NCBI GenBank assembly: GCA_031259095.1
Contig: JAIRLW010000571.1
Location: 1 to 5,965 of the forward strand
Length of the DNA: 5,965 nucleotides
Reading direction: 5' to 3'
DNA from: Planctomycetaceae bacterium
GTDB lineage: Bacteria; Planctomycetota; Planctomycetia; Pirellulales; Thermoguttaceae
Made by a program: the position numbers and the translations under genes. Shown piece after piece: positions 1 through 5,228 of this stretch. Position 1 is the first letter of the stretch; each line of letters begins with the position of its first letter. The notes under the pieces are model-generated. The model saw only the letters and a program-made list of their open reading frames with translations, did no database searches and was not told the DNA's origin.

Positions 1-36
1 GCCCTTTCAGGGCTTCGGTTGGTGATGGTCATTGAA

Positions 37-55
37 CCTACCCCGTTGGGGTAGG
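37..55. repeat. Perfect hairpin, 8-bp stem, GTT loop
   Basis: CCTACCCC at 37-44 is the exact reverse complement of GGGGTAGG at 48-55, with a three-base GTT loop. It is part of the dispersed repeat. No T-run follows, so it is not read as an intrinsic terminator. Confidence 0.8.
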
Positions 56-66
56 CTATAATCTTA

Positions 67-83
67 TTGCCCTTTCAGGGCAA
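67..83. repeat. Perfect hairpin, 7-bp stem, TTC loop
   Basis: TTGCCCT at 67-73 pairs with AGGGCAA at 77-83 around a TTC loop. Its core is the same GCCCTTTCAGGGC palindrome seen at 1-13, and at 2802-2814 with one A-to-G change that leaves a T-G wobble. It is followed by AATACTTTTTT, so a weak terminator for an unseen upstream gene on the plus strand is possible but not shown. Confidence 0.7.
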
Positions 84-233
84 ATACTTTTTTAACCTCA
101 AACAATAATTCCACTGATATATTACATTTTTAGAAGTTGCCTTAAAAAATTTATTGACGTCGGCGTTCCGTGATTGGCGGCGCAAGCGGAAAACAAGCCG
201 CGCCGATTGCGTCATTATGGATTCCAAACGGTA

Positions 234-261
234 TTGTCAATTTTTTAGAATTTGGTATTCT
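234..261 (+). promoter_or_regulatory. Candidate sigma70-type promoter for the ligase gene
   Basis: TTGTCA at 234-239 matches the -35 consensus at five of six positions. TATTCT at 256-261 matches the -10 consensus at four of six. They are separated by 16 bases. Transcription would begin near 268 and give a leader of about 100 nt before the chosen ATG at 370. This is a motif match only. A good-looking TATAAT at 366-371 overlaps the start codon and is therefore not used. Confidence 0.35.
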
Positions 262-293
262 TTTACGGATTGAGCAGATTTCTTTTTTCGATT

Positions 294-308
294 GGAAATT
301 CAATTTCC
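294..308. promoter_or_regulatory. Inverted repeat in ligase leader, possible operator
   Basis: GGAAATT (294-300) and AATTTCC (302-308) form a perfect 7-1-7 inverted repeat. Counting one T-G wobble, it extends to about ten pairs (291-311). It lies about 30 bases downstream of the candidate promoter and 61 bases before the ligase ATG. That placement suits a repressor site. The one-base loop makes an RNA hairpin unlikely, which favours a DNA-binding site over an RNA structure. No regulator gene is visible nearby. Confidence 0.3.
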
Positions 309-369
309 GATGCTCCGCGCTGGAAAACACTCGGATTTCTGTCCGCAACCGCAAACAACGATATTTATA

Positions 370-1992
370 ATGGGCTTGAATCTAGCGTTTGGATTGATTG
401 ATTCGGCAATCCGATTTCCCAATCATCCGGCGATTATTTGTAATAATCGATCTTATTCTTACGCAGAACTAAATTTTTGGTCTGCCCAAATTGCTAATGT
501 TTTACGCTCTCAAGGAATGCGGTACGGCGATCATGTCATGTTGCTGGCGCCCAATGTTCCTGAATTTACCGCTGTTTATTATGCGGTTTTACGTGCCGGC
601 GGTGTGGTTGTTCCCATCAACACGCTGCTCCTAGCAAACGAAATCGCCGAACTACTCGAACATTCCGACTCCCGATTCTTTTTCGCATGGCATACCTTCG
701 CCGAAAAATCTCTGCTCGCCTTTGAACAAATTGATTCTTGTCAAAGTCTCTTTTTTATCGGAGCAAAAAGACAAGAATTATCGGAATCCATTCTCGCCCA
801 TTACTCGGCCGCCCCGCTTCACCAACCCAATAAATTTGTCCTCGATGAACTCCTGCCCGACATTTCGGCAACTTCCGATGATGAAAACGATAAGGACAAC
901 GATTATCCGCATAAAAACGATTTTGAACAAACCTCCTCGAATGAAACCGCGATTATTCTCTACACCTCCGGAACAACCGGACGTTCCAAAGGAGTCGAAC
1001 TCAGTCATTTCAATATTTTTTCAAACGCCTTATATGCCAAAGAAAAAGCCCTTTTCATCGACCACAATTCAACAGCCATTGCCGTCCTGCCGCTCTTTCA
1101 CACTTTCGGGCAAACCGCCATTCAAAACGCTTCAATCCTAGCCGGGTCCACCATGGTCATGGTTCCGCAGTTTGAACCCAAACGAACACTCCGTGAAATA
1201 GAAAAACATCGGGTTTCCTATATCGCCGCCGTTCCGACAATGTACAACCTCATGCTTCAAACGCTTCGGCGCCGCTCATTCGATGTGTCCTCTCTGAAAG
1301 TCGCCGTCTCCGGCGGAGCGCCGTTGCCGCTCTCCATTTATAACGAATTTGAACAATTATTCGGTTTCAAAATAATTGAAGGTTACGGTCTCTCCGAAAC
1401 AAGTCCCATCTCCTGTATCACGCCGGTCAATGCTCAAGTCAACAAAGCAGGTTCTATCGGGTTGGAGTTTTACGGAACACAAGCCAAAATTATTCGCCTC
1501 GACGGTTCGACCGCTGATATTGATGAAATTGGCGAGTTGATGATTCGCGGTCATAACGTGATGAAAGGATATTACAAAGACCCTTCCGCAACCGAATCCG
1601 TCTTTATTGATGGTTGGTTCCGCACCGGCGATATGGCAACAATGGACGCCGACCGGTATTTTTATATTGTTGACCGATTAAAAGACGTGATTATCCGTGC
1701 CGGAATGAATATTTATCCGCGTGAAATCGAAGAGGTGTTGCATCATCATCCGGCAGTGCGCGAGGTTGCGGTGATCGGAATCCCGGACGACGCGCTCAGC
1801 GAAAATGTGACCGCTTGCGTCGTTCTCATCGAAGACGCCGAAGTGACCGCGATGGAACTGCAAAAATATTGCCGGGAACATCTCGCCGTTTATAAATGTC
1901 CCAAAGTGATTCTTTTCATGGAAAGTTTGCCCAAAAATTCCACCGGTAAAATCATGAAACGAACGCTCCGCGAAATGCAAACCGAAAAATAA
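370..1992 (+). CDS. AMP-forming acyl/aryl-CoA (or ACP) ligase
   Basis: This 540-residue cytoplasmic enzyme belongs to the ANL adenylate-forming superfamily. It activates a carboxylic acid with ATP and transfers it to CoA or a carrier protein. The family core motifs are present in order: P-loop YTSGTTGRSKG (198-208), LPLFHTFG (240-247), GYGLSETSP (338-346), GWFRTGD with the ribose-binding Asp (415-421), the hinge DRLKDVIIRAGMNIYPREIE (435-454), and PKNSTGK with the catalytic Lys527. The overall look is that of a long- or medium-chain fatty-acid-CoA ligase, but the substrate cannot be read from sequence. An Asp/Asn/Glu/Lys-rich linker (about 166-190) precedes the P-loop and is unusual. I chose ATG 370 because the protein then begins GLNLAFGLIDSAIRFPNHPA, as family members do. 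ATG 310 and TTG 292 are in frame but add family-unlike residues. No clear Shine-Dalgarno is present. The gene stands alone, with repeats on both sides. In context an aryl-acid substrate such as hydroxybenzoate is possible. Confidence 0.9.
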   Translation: MGLNLAFGLIDSAIRFPNHPAIICNNRSYSYAELNFWSAQIANVLRSQGMRYGDHVMLLAPNVPEFTAVYYAVLRAGGVVVPINTLLLANEIAELLEHSDSRFFFAWHTFAEKSLLAFEQIDSCQSLFFIGAKRQELSESILAHYSAAPLHQPNKFVLDELLPDISATSDDENDKDNDYPHKNDFEQTSSNETAIILYTSGTTGRSKGVELSHFNIFSNALYAKEKALFIDHNSTAIAVLPLFHTFGQTAIQNASILAGSTMVMVPQFEPKRTLREIEKHRVSYIAAVPTMYNLMLQTLRRRSFDVSSLKVAVSGGAPLPLSIYNEFEQLFGFKIIEGYGLSETSPISCITPVNAQVNKAGSIGLEFYGTQAKIIRLDGSTADIDEIGELMIRGHNVMKGYYKDPSATESVFIDGWFRTGDMATMDADRYFYIVDRLKDVIIRAGMNIYPREIEEVLHHHPAVREVAVIGIPDDALSENVTACVVLIEDAEVTAMELQKYCREHLAVYKCPKVILFMESLPKNSTGKIMKRTLREMQTEK

Positions 1993-2058
1993 AATCCACG
2001 TAATCTCTCCGCGGAATCTTTATACCTCCATCTTTCCCCGCTTTTTCAGCGTCATTTT

Positions 2059-2106
2059 GCGTATTCTGCGTTAAATTTCAGTGTTCCATTTAAACGCAGA
2101 ATACGC
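2059..2106. repeat. 14-bp perfect inverted repeat (GCGTATTCTGCGTT)
   Basis: GCGTATTCTGCGTT at 2059-2072 is the exact reverse complement of AACGCAGAATACGC at 2093-2106, with a 20-base loop. Shorter echoes flank it: TTTTGCG just before the left arm, and AGAATAGCGCAAAA plus CACAGAATATCACGG after the right arm. CAGAATA-type units therefore occur several times. It starts 67 nt after the ligase stop codon. The stem could stabilise a transcript end, but no T-run follows. It resembles the short C/T/G-rich intergenic repeats common in large-genome bacteria. Confidence 0.75.
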
Positions 2107-2178
2107 AGAATAGCGCAAAACACACAGAATATCACGGAAAAACAAATCAATGGTTATTAACGTTTAATGTGAAAAAAA

Positions 2179-2197
2179 TCCGCTGATAGAGTACATT
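2179..2197 (+). repeat. Diverged copy of the CCACTGATATATTACA motif
   Basis: TCCGCTGATAGAGTACATT matches the corresponding 19 bases of the motif copy near the window start (109-127) at 16 of 19 positions, in the same orientation. It is the most diverged of four copies in the window. It could be chance, but the shared flanking A-run before it and ATT after it favour common origin. Confidence 0.45.
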
Positions 2198-2209
2198 AAT
2201 TGATTATTG

Positions 2210-2280
2210 GTCCCATGAGTCCCTATTGTCCCTAAAGTCCTTTTTTGAGAGACATTAGGGACTAAAGGGACATTAGGGAC
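2210..2280. repeat. GTCCCTA inverted repeat cluster, copy 1
   Basis: The left arm carries repeated GTCCC units (from 2210, with GTCCCTATTGTCCCTAAAG at 2219-2237). The right arm (2255-2280) carries TTAGGGAC, AAGGGAC and TTAGGGAC. The arms pair over about 22 bases with a few mismatches, around a loop containing TTTTTT. The unit is GTCCCTA on one strand and TAGGGAC on the other. A related cluster lies at 4246-4288, also between genes, and both are followed by GGGACAAAT(A/G)ATT, which shows shared descent. The function is unknown. Confidence 0.75.
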
Positions 2281-2316
2281 AAATGATTTTTCATAAAACG
2301 TTGTGGTGAAAAAATG

Positions 2317-2333
2317 AATTTTTAGAGATTCCC
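2317..2333 (+). repeat. TTTTTAGAGATTCCC dispersed motif
   Basis: AATTTTTAGAGATTCCC lies immediately before the 21-bp array. It recurs in inverted orientation twice near the window end. Positions 5734-5746 are an exact 13-base match to the reverse complement of its last 13 bases. Positions 5752-5768 match its reverse complement at 15 of 17 bases. The motif therefore marks a dispersed repeat boundary. Confidence 0.55.
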
Positions 2334-2356
2334 TACTGTGGACTTTTGTGTTAAAA

Positions 2357-2788
2357 TATGGAAAGTTCGTGTTTAAGTACGAGACTTTCGTGGTGTACTA
2401 CGAGACTTTCGTAGCAGACTACGAGACTTTCGTGGTGTACTACGAGACTTTCGTGGTATACTACGAGACTTTCGTGGTACACTACGAGACTTTCGTGGTA
2501 TACCACGAGACTTTCGTGGTATACTACGAGACTTTCGTGGTATACTACGAGACTTTCGTGGTATACCACGAGACTTTCGTGGTATACCACGAGACTTTCG
2601 TGGTATACTACGAGACTTTCGTGGTATACTACGAGACTTTCGTGGTATACCACGAGACTTTCGTGGTATACTACGAGACCTTCGTAGCAGACTACGAGAC
2701 TTTCGTAGCAGACTACGGAACCTTCGTAGCAGACTACGGAACCTTCGTAGCAGACTACGGAACCTTCGTAGCAGACTACGAGAGTAGG
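2357..2788. repeat. 21-bp hairpin-forming tandem repeat array
   Basis: Nineteen complete 21-bp units run without any indel from 2378 to 2776. A degenerate unit precedes them (2357-2377), and an even weaker one may lie at 2336-2356. A truncated unit starts at 2777. Each unit carries the core ACGAGACTTTCGT, which with its flanks makes a hairpin of the form CNACGA-GACTT-TCGTNG. Units 7, 10, 11 and 14 extend to an 11-bp perfect stem, where GTATACCACGA pairs with TCGTGGTATAC. Thirteen units (1 and 3-14) have TCGTGG followed mostly by TATAC. Six (2 and 15-19) have TCGTAGCAGAC. Units 17-19 are identical and carry ACGGAACCTTCGT instead. Block-wise similarity of neighbours points to growth by slippage or unequal recombination. 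The period is a multiple of three, so both strands stay open, giving (Y/H)ETFVVY repeats on plus and YHESLVV on minus. I do not regard either frame as a proven gene. There are no unique spacers, so it is not a CRISPR array. Confidence 0.9.
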
Positions 2789-2814
2789 TTATAATCTGAC
2801 CGCCCTTTCGGGGC
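2784..2814. repeat. Dispersed palindromic repeat, copy 2 (5' part)
   Basis: GTAGGTTATAATCT at 2784-2797 matches GTAGGCTATAATCT at 51-64 with one change. After four different bases, GCCCTTTCGGGGC (2802-2814) matches GCCCTTTCAGGGC (69-81) with one change. The A/T-rich stretch and the CCACTGATATATTACA motif follow in the same order as in copy 1. The last, truncated unit of the 21-bp array runs directly into this copy, sharing the GTAGG. Confidence 0.75.
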
Positions 2815-2827
2815 TAATATAAAAAAT

Positions 2828-2883
2828 AAAAATTCCACTGATATATTACAAAAGTAAAAATTCCACTGATATATTACAAAGAT
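2828..2883 (+). repeat. Tandem 28-bp duplication with CCACTGATATATTACA
   Basis: Two 28-base units (2828-2855 and 2856-2883) are identical at 26 positions. Both contain AATTCCACTGATATATTACA, which also occurs once at 107-126. Inside it, TGATATATT fits an extended -10 element (TGnTATAnT-like), so each unit could carry promoter-like activity. No good -35 is visible. The second unit ends about 84 nt before the chorismatase-like start codon. Confidence 0.7.
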
Positions 2884-2966
2884 CGCTTGATTTTTTTGAC
2901 CGGAATCAGTAAACTTAAACGGTTTAGAAGTTGTTTTTTCTCTCAATATAGAAATTTAATCAAAAC

Positions 2967-4217
2967 ATGCGTAAAATTGCCGAATACAGAGTCTCCTATT
3001 CGGTCGTTCTGTTTGGAGCGTCCCGTCAACTGTTTCTTGTTGCTGAGCCGGAAGAAAATTATCTTTGCAGCGGCGATGACACGCAAGGGCATGGTCAAAC
3101 GGTTGCCGATTGGTCGCGTCAGATTTGTAGTCTGCTTGAATCCTGCCAAACCGTTTTGCGTCAGGAACATTTTGACAACAACACCGCAATTATTGGTCAG
3201 TTTTTTTTGGCGGATATTGGCAAAAAGGAACTTGTTCGACAAATTTTTTCGGAGTTTTTTCCGAAACATTCCTGTGCTTTGACCTTCATTCCGCAAGCGC
3301 CGGCAAGCGGAGCGGTTCTCGGTCTTGAACTTTGGGCGATTGGAGGCGGAACTTCGGTTACGGTGAAATCGCCGCAACCCGGTTTTTCTGTAATAATAGA
3401 GTTCGACGATTTGCGATGGTTTTTTATTGGCGATGTACGTCCCGATTCGTTTCCGGTTGGAGCGTATTCGCGGTCGCTGGATGCGTTTCAGCGTCTTGGT
3501 CGGCAACTCGAACAGAATAGATTCCGTACCGGACAAATTGTTCGGACATGGATTTATCAAGGGCATCTTGTGTTGCCGGAAGGAAAAACGCAACGATATA
3601 AAGAACTCAACCGCGCCAGAACAGATTTTTTCAACGGAGTTGAATTTTTAAAAGATTATTTACCGTTGGGAAGTTTGGGAGGAGTTTATCCGGCGAGTAC
3701 GGGAATTGGGGCGGACGATGTTGATGTGGTGATTGGAGCCATTGCGATTTCGACATGCCGTAAAGATTTTGTTGCGGTTCCGCTGGAAAATCCAAACCAA
3801 ACCTCGGCGTTTGATTACGGAGCCGTCTATAGTCCGCAAAGTCCGAAATTTTCAAGGGCAATGGCAATGACCGCCGGAAATTCCTGTTTGATTTTTATTT
3901 CAGGAACAGCGAGCATTACGGAGTCGGAGAGCCGATTTCCCGAAGACCCGAAAAAGCAAACCGAACAAACTCTGGACAATATTGCGGCGTTGATTGACGG
4001 CAAAAATCTTGAAAAACACGGTATTTCAGGATTTGTTTCTGATCTTAACCATTTGCAGGTTGCCCGTGTTTATGTCAAACGTCCTAACGAGTTGGCGATC
4101 ATAAAACGAGTTTGCGACAAACGGCTTGGCAATATTCCGATTTTGTACACAATTGCCGATGTTTGCCGTCCTGAATTGCTGGTAGAAATCGAAGGCTTTG
4201 TTGTTGTCAACCGCTAA
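2967..4217 (+). CDS. Chorismatase-like (FkbO/Hyg5/XanB2-type) RidA-fold protein
   Basis: This 416-residue protein has no signal peptide or membrane segment. Its C-terminal half carries the chorismatase/RidA-fold signatures: RTWIYQG (193-199), YKELNRARTDFF (211-222), YPASTGIG (241-248), QTSAFDY (278-284), SPKFSRA (292-298), ISGTASI (311-317) and CRPELLVEIEG (400-410). The first Glu of VEIEG (407) is the position of the conserved catalytic Glu in RidA-type folds. Known chorismatases cleave chorismate to pyruvate plus 3- or 4-hydroxybenzoate or a dihydroxy-cyclohexadiene carboxylate. Older annotations call this family pteridine-dependent deoxygenase. At 416 residues it is longer than my recollection of FkbO, Hyg5 and XanB2 (about 330-345), and residues 1-190 are poorly matched. 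The product therefore cannot be assigned, and a non-chorismate substrate is possible. ATG 2967 is the first start in the open frame and has no visible Shine-Dalgarno. TTTAAT and TATAGA lie just upstream, so a very short leader is conceivable. The gene converges with the TPR gene downstream. Confidence 0.75.
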   Translation: MRKIAEYRVSYSVVLFGASRQLFLVAEPEENYLCSGDDTQGHGQTVADWSRQICSLLESCQTVLRQEHFDNNTAIIGQFFLADIGKKELVRQIFSEFFPKHSCALTFIPQAPASGAVLGLELWAIGGGTSVTVKSPQPGFSVIIEFDDLRWFFIGDVRPDSFPVGAYSRSLDAFQRLGRQLEQNRFRTGQIVRTWIYQGHLVLPEGKTQRYKELNRARTDFFNGVEFLKDYLPLGSLGGVYPASTGIGADDVDVVIGAIAISTCRKDFVAVPLENPNQTSAFDYGAVYSPQSPKFSRAMAMTAGNSCLIFISGTASITESESRFPEDPKKQTEQTLDNIAALIDGKNLEKHGISGFVSDLNHLQVARVYVKRPNELAIIKRVCDKRLGNIPILYTIADVCRPELLVEIEGFVVVNR

Positions 4218-4244
4218 CCGTTAAGTCAAACGGCGAATTATTTT
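4218..4244 (+). terminator. Possible weak intrinsic terminator
   Basis: Directly after the TAA stop, CCGTT (4218-4222) pairs with AACGG (4229-4233) around a six-base loop. CGAATTATTTT follows. The five-pair stem is short and the T-run is interrupted, so this is a weak candidate for ending the chorismatase-like transcript. Confidence 0.25.
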
Positions 4245-4245
4245 C

Positions 4246-4288
4246 GTCCCCATTGTCCCTATCGTCCCTTAACCCCAATTTTAGGGAC
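4246..4288. repeat. GTCCCTA repeat cluster, copy 2
   Basis: GTCCCCATT, GTCCCTATC and GTCCCTTAA follow one another at about 9-base spacing from 4246. An inverted TTTTAGGGAC ends at 4288. GTCCCT (4264-4269) and AGGGAC (4283-4288) make a six-pair hairpin. It lies in the convergent gap between the chorismatase-like and TPR genes and is related to the larger cluster at 2210-2280, including the trailing GGGACAAATAATT. A bidirectional transcript-end function would suit the position but is not shown. Confidence 0.65.
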
Positions 4289-4340
4289 AAATAATTCTGT
4301 GATTAACAAACGAATTCCTTTTGGTTGTTTGGGCTAATGG

Positions 4341-5228
4341 CTAATAGAGTCTCCAGTCGTTAAAATTGATTTCGCCTTGTAGAATATGTTGAGAGAGAAT
4401 ATTTTGCGAAGGTTCATCAAAAGAAAACGTTCCCGACCATTTTTTGGCGCAATTTCTATCATTGATAGGAATCAATGAACGTGTTGCCAACACTTCAATA
4501 AATTCTGAAGACGAAAGAATTGATTGAAATTCCGCACATTTTTCCGCTTCCTTTTTGATTAACGGTAAAATATTCGGCGGAGTCAATTCGAAACAACGTT
4601 TTAACGATTTAACGGCAGACGCATATTGCGACGTCCGAGATTGAATCCGAGCCAGCCGAAACAAAGATTCAGGAACATTCAACTTTTCAAACGGAATTGA
4701 CCGGACAATTTTTCGGGCATATTCTTTTTCGCCTGCCTCGTAATAAATACGCGCCTTTTCAATTTGAAGCGGAATAATTTGTTGCGGCTGTTTTTGGGCA
4801 AGAGTAAAATCCAACGCTTCCTGATATTGTTTTGCCATTAAAAAAGTGTCGATAACATCAATGGCATGAGCAATCGAATCAACACGGCGGTGAACTTCCA
4901 AAACAAGATTAAGATGTTCCGAAACGACCTGGTATTTCGCGTAATAACGCCGCAAACGCTCCGCATCAATACTCCATTGAATCGCATTTTTTTCTTTAGG
5001 AAGTTCCTGACGGAGTTTGACTATTTGACGAAGGTCGTTAAACTCTTTTTGAAGTTGGAGATTGTCGGGTTCAAGCCGAAGAGCGTGTTGAAAAAAAGAA
5101 ACCGCCTCTTCCAATTGACCGGATTGTATAAGACGTAATCCACGCTGATAATCCGTTTCACCGCCGTAAACAGAAATATCAACCGTTAAAACCAAGATCA
5201 CTAAATGTATTAACGGATAACGGTACAT
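4341..5228 (-). CDS. Secreted or periplasmic TPR-repeat protein of unknown role
   Basis: The chosen start at 5228 gives 295 residues. The N-terminus (MYRYPLIHLVILVLTVDISVYG, split as 3 residues, a hydrophobic core to about 18, then a small-residue region) reads as a signal peptide, with cleavage near 21-23. A clear TPR motif follows at about 25-58, with the family pattern of Gly-Leu, an Ala-Val pair and a closing Leu-Pro-Asp. Helix pairs typical of TPR-like repeats continue at about 122-147, 152-180 and 186-218. The C-terminal stretch (about 225-295), with KKWSGTF near 262-268, is not TPR and is unrecognised. Such proteins usually scaffold protein-protein contacts, and no partner is visible here. 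An in-frame ATG at 5273 would add 15 basic residues and is an alternative start. I prefer 5228 because the signal peptide then begins normally and AGG lies about 10 bases upstream. The gene is transcribed toward the chorismatase-like gene and is not part of its transcription unit. Confidence 0.8.
   Translation of the reverse strand: MYRYPLIHLVILVLTVDISVYGGETDYQRGLRLIQSGQLEEAVSFFQHALRLEPDNLQLQKEFNDLRQIVKLRQELPKEKNAIQWSIDAERLRRYYAKYQVVSEHLNLVLEVHRRVDSIAHAIDVIDTFLMAKQYQEALDFTLAQKQPQQIIPLQIEKARIYYEAGEKEYARKIVRSIPFEKLNVPESLFRLARIQSRTSQYASAVKSLKRCFELTPPNILPLIKKEAEKCAEFQSILSSSEFIEVLATRSLIPINDRNCAKKWSGTFSFDEPSQNILSQHILQGEINFNDWRLY

Larger units (their letters stand above)
1..126. repeat. Dispersed intergenic palindromic repeat, copy 1
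   Basis: This segment is a chain of short hairpins with no coding signal. GCCCT-TTC-AGGGC occurs at 1-13 and again at 69-81. CCTACCCC-GTT-GGGGTAGG lies at 37-55. The segment ends in the motif AATTCCACTGATATATTACA (107-126). The part from GTAGG (about 51) to the end recurs at 2784-2878 in the same order and orientation: GTAGG(C/T)TATAATCT, four variable bases, the GCCCTTTC(A/G)GGGC hairpin, an A/T-rich stretch, then the same 20-base motif. Two ordered copies within 3 kb mark it as a dispersed repeat family. The copy is cut by the window's left edge, so its true start is unknown. Confidence 0.75.

Noticed and set aside
154..159. TTGACG as a -35 box
   Set aside because: No acceptable -10 hexamer lies 15-19 bases downstream in the GC-richer stretch that follows.
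292..369. Upstream extension of the ligase from TTG 292 or ATG 310
   Set aside because: The added residues do not resemble the family N-terminus, which begins naturally at the ATG at 370.
366..371. TATAAT as a -10 box
   Set aside because: It overlaps the chosen ATG. A transcript from it would start inside the gene with no suitable downstream start codon for a full ligase.
722..1141. 139-residue open frame on the plus strand
   Set aside because: It is an out-of-frame shadow inside the ligase gene, rich in Pro/Ser/Thr, with no motif.
2357..2788. CRISPR array
   Set aside because: Units are contiguous 21-mers without unique spacers, and no cas gene is present.
2943..3593. 216-residue open frame on the minus strand
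   Set aside because: It is antisense to the chorismatase-like gene, is rich in Arg/Lys/Asn without any family motif, and the plus-strand frame carries many conserved motifs.
4866..5138. 90-residue plus-strand frame
   Set aside because: It is antisense to the TPR gene and lacks motifs.
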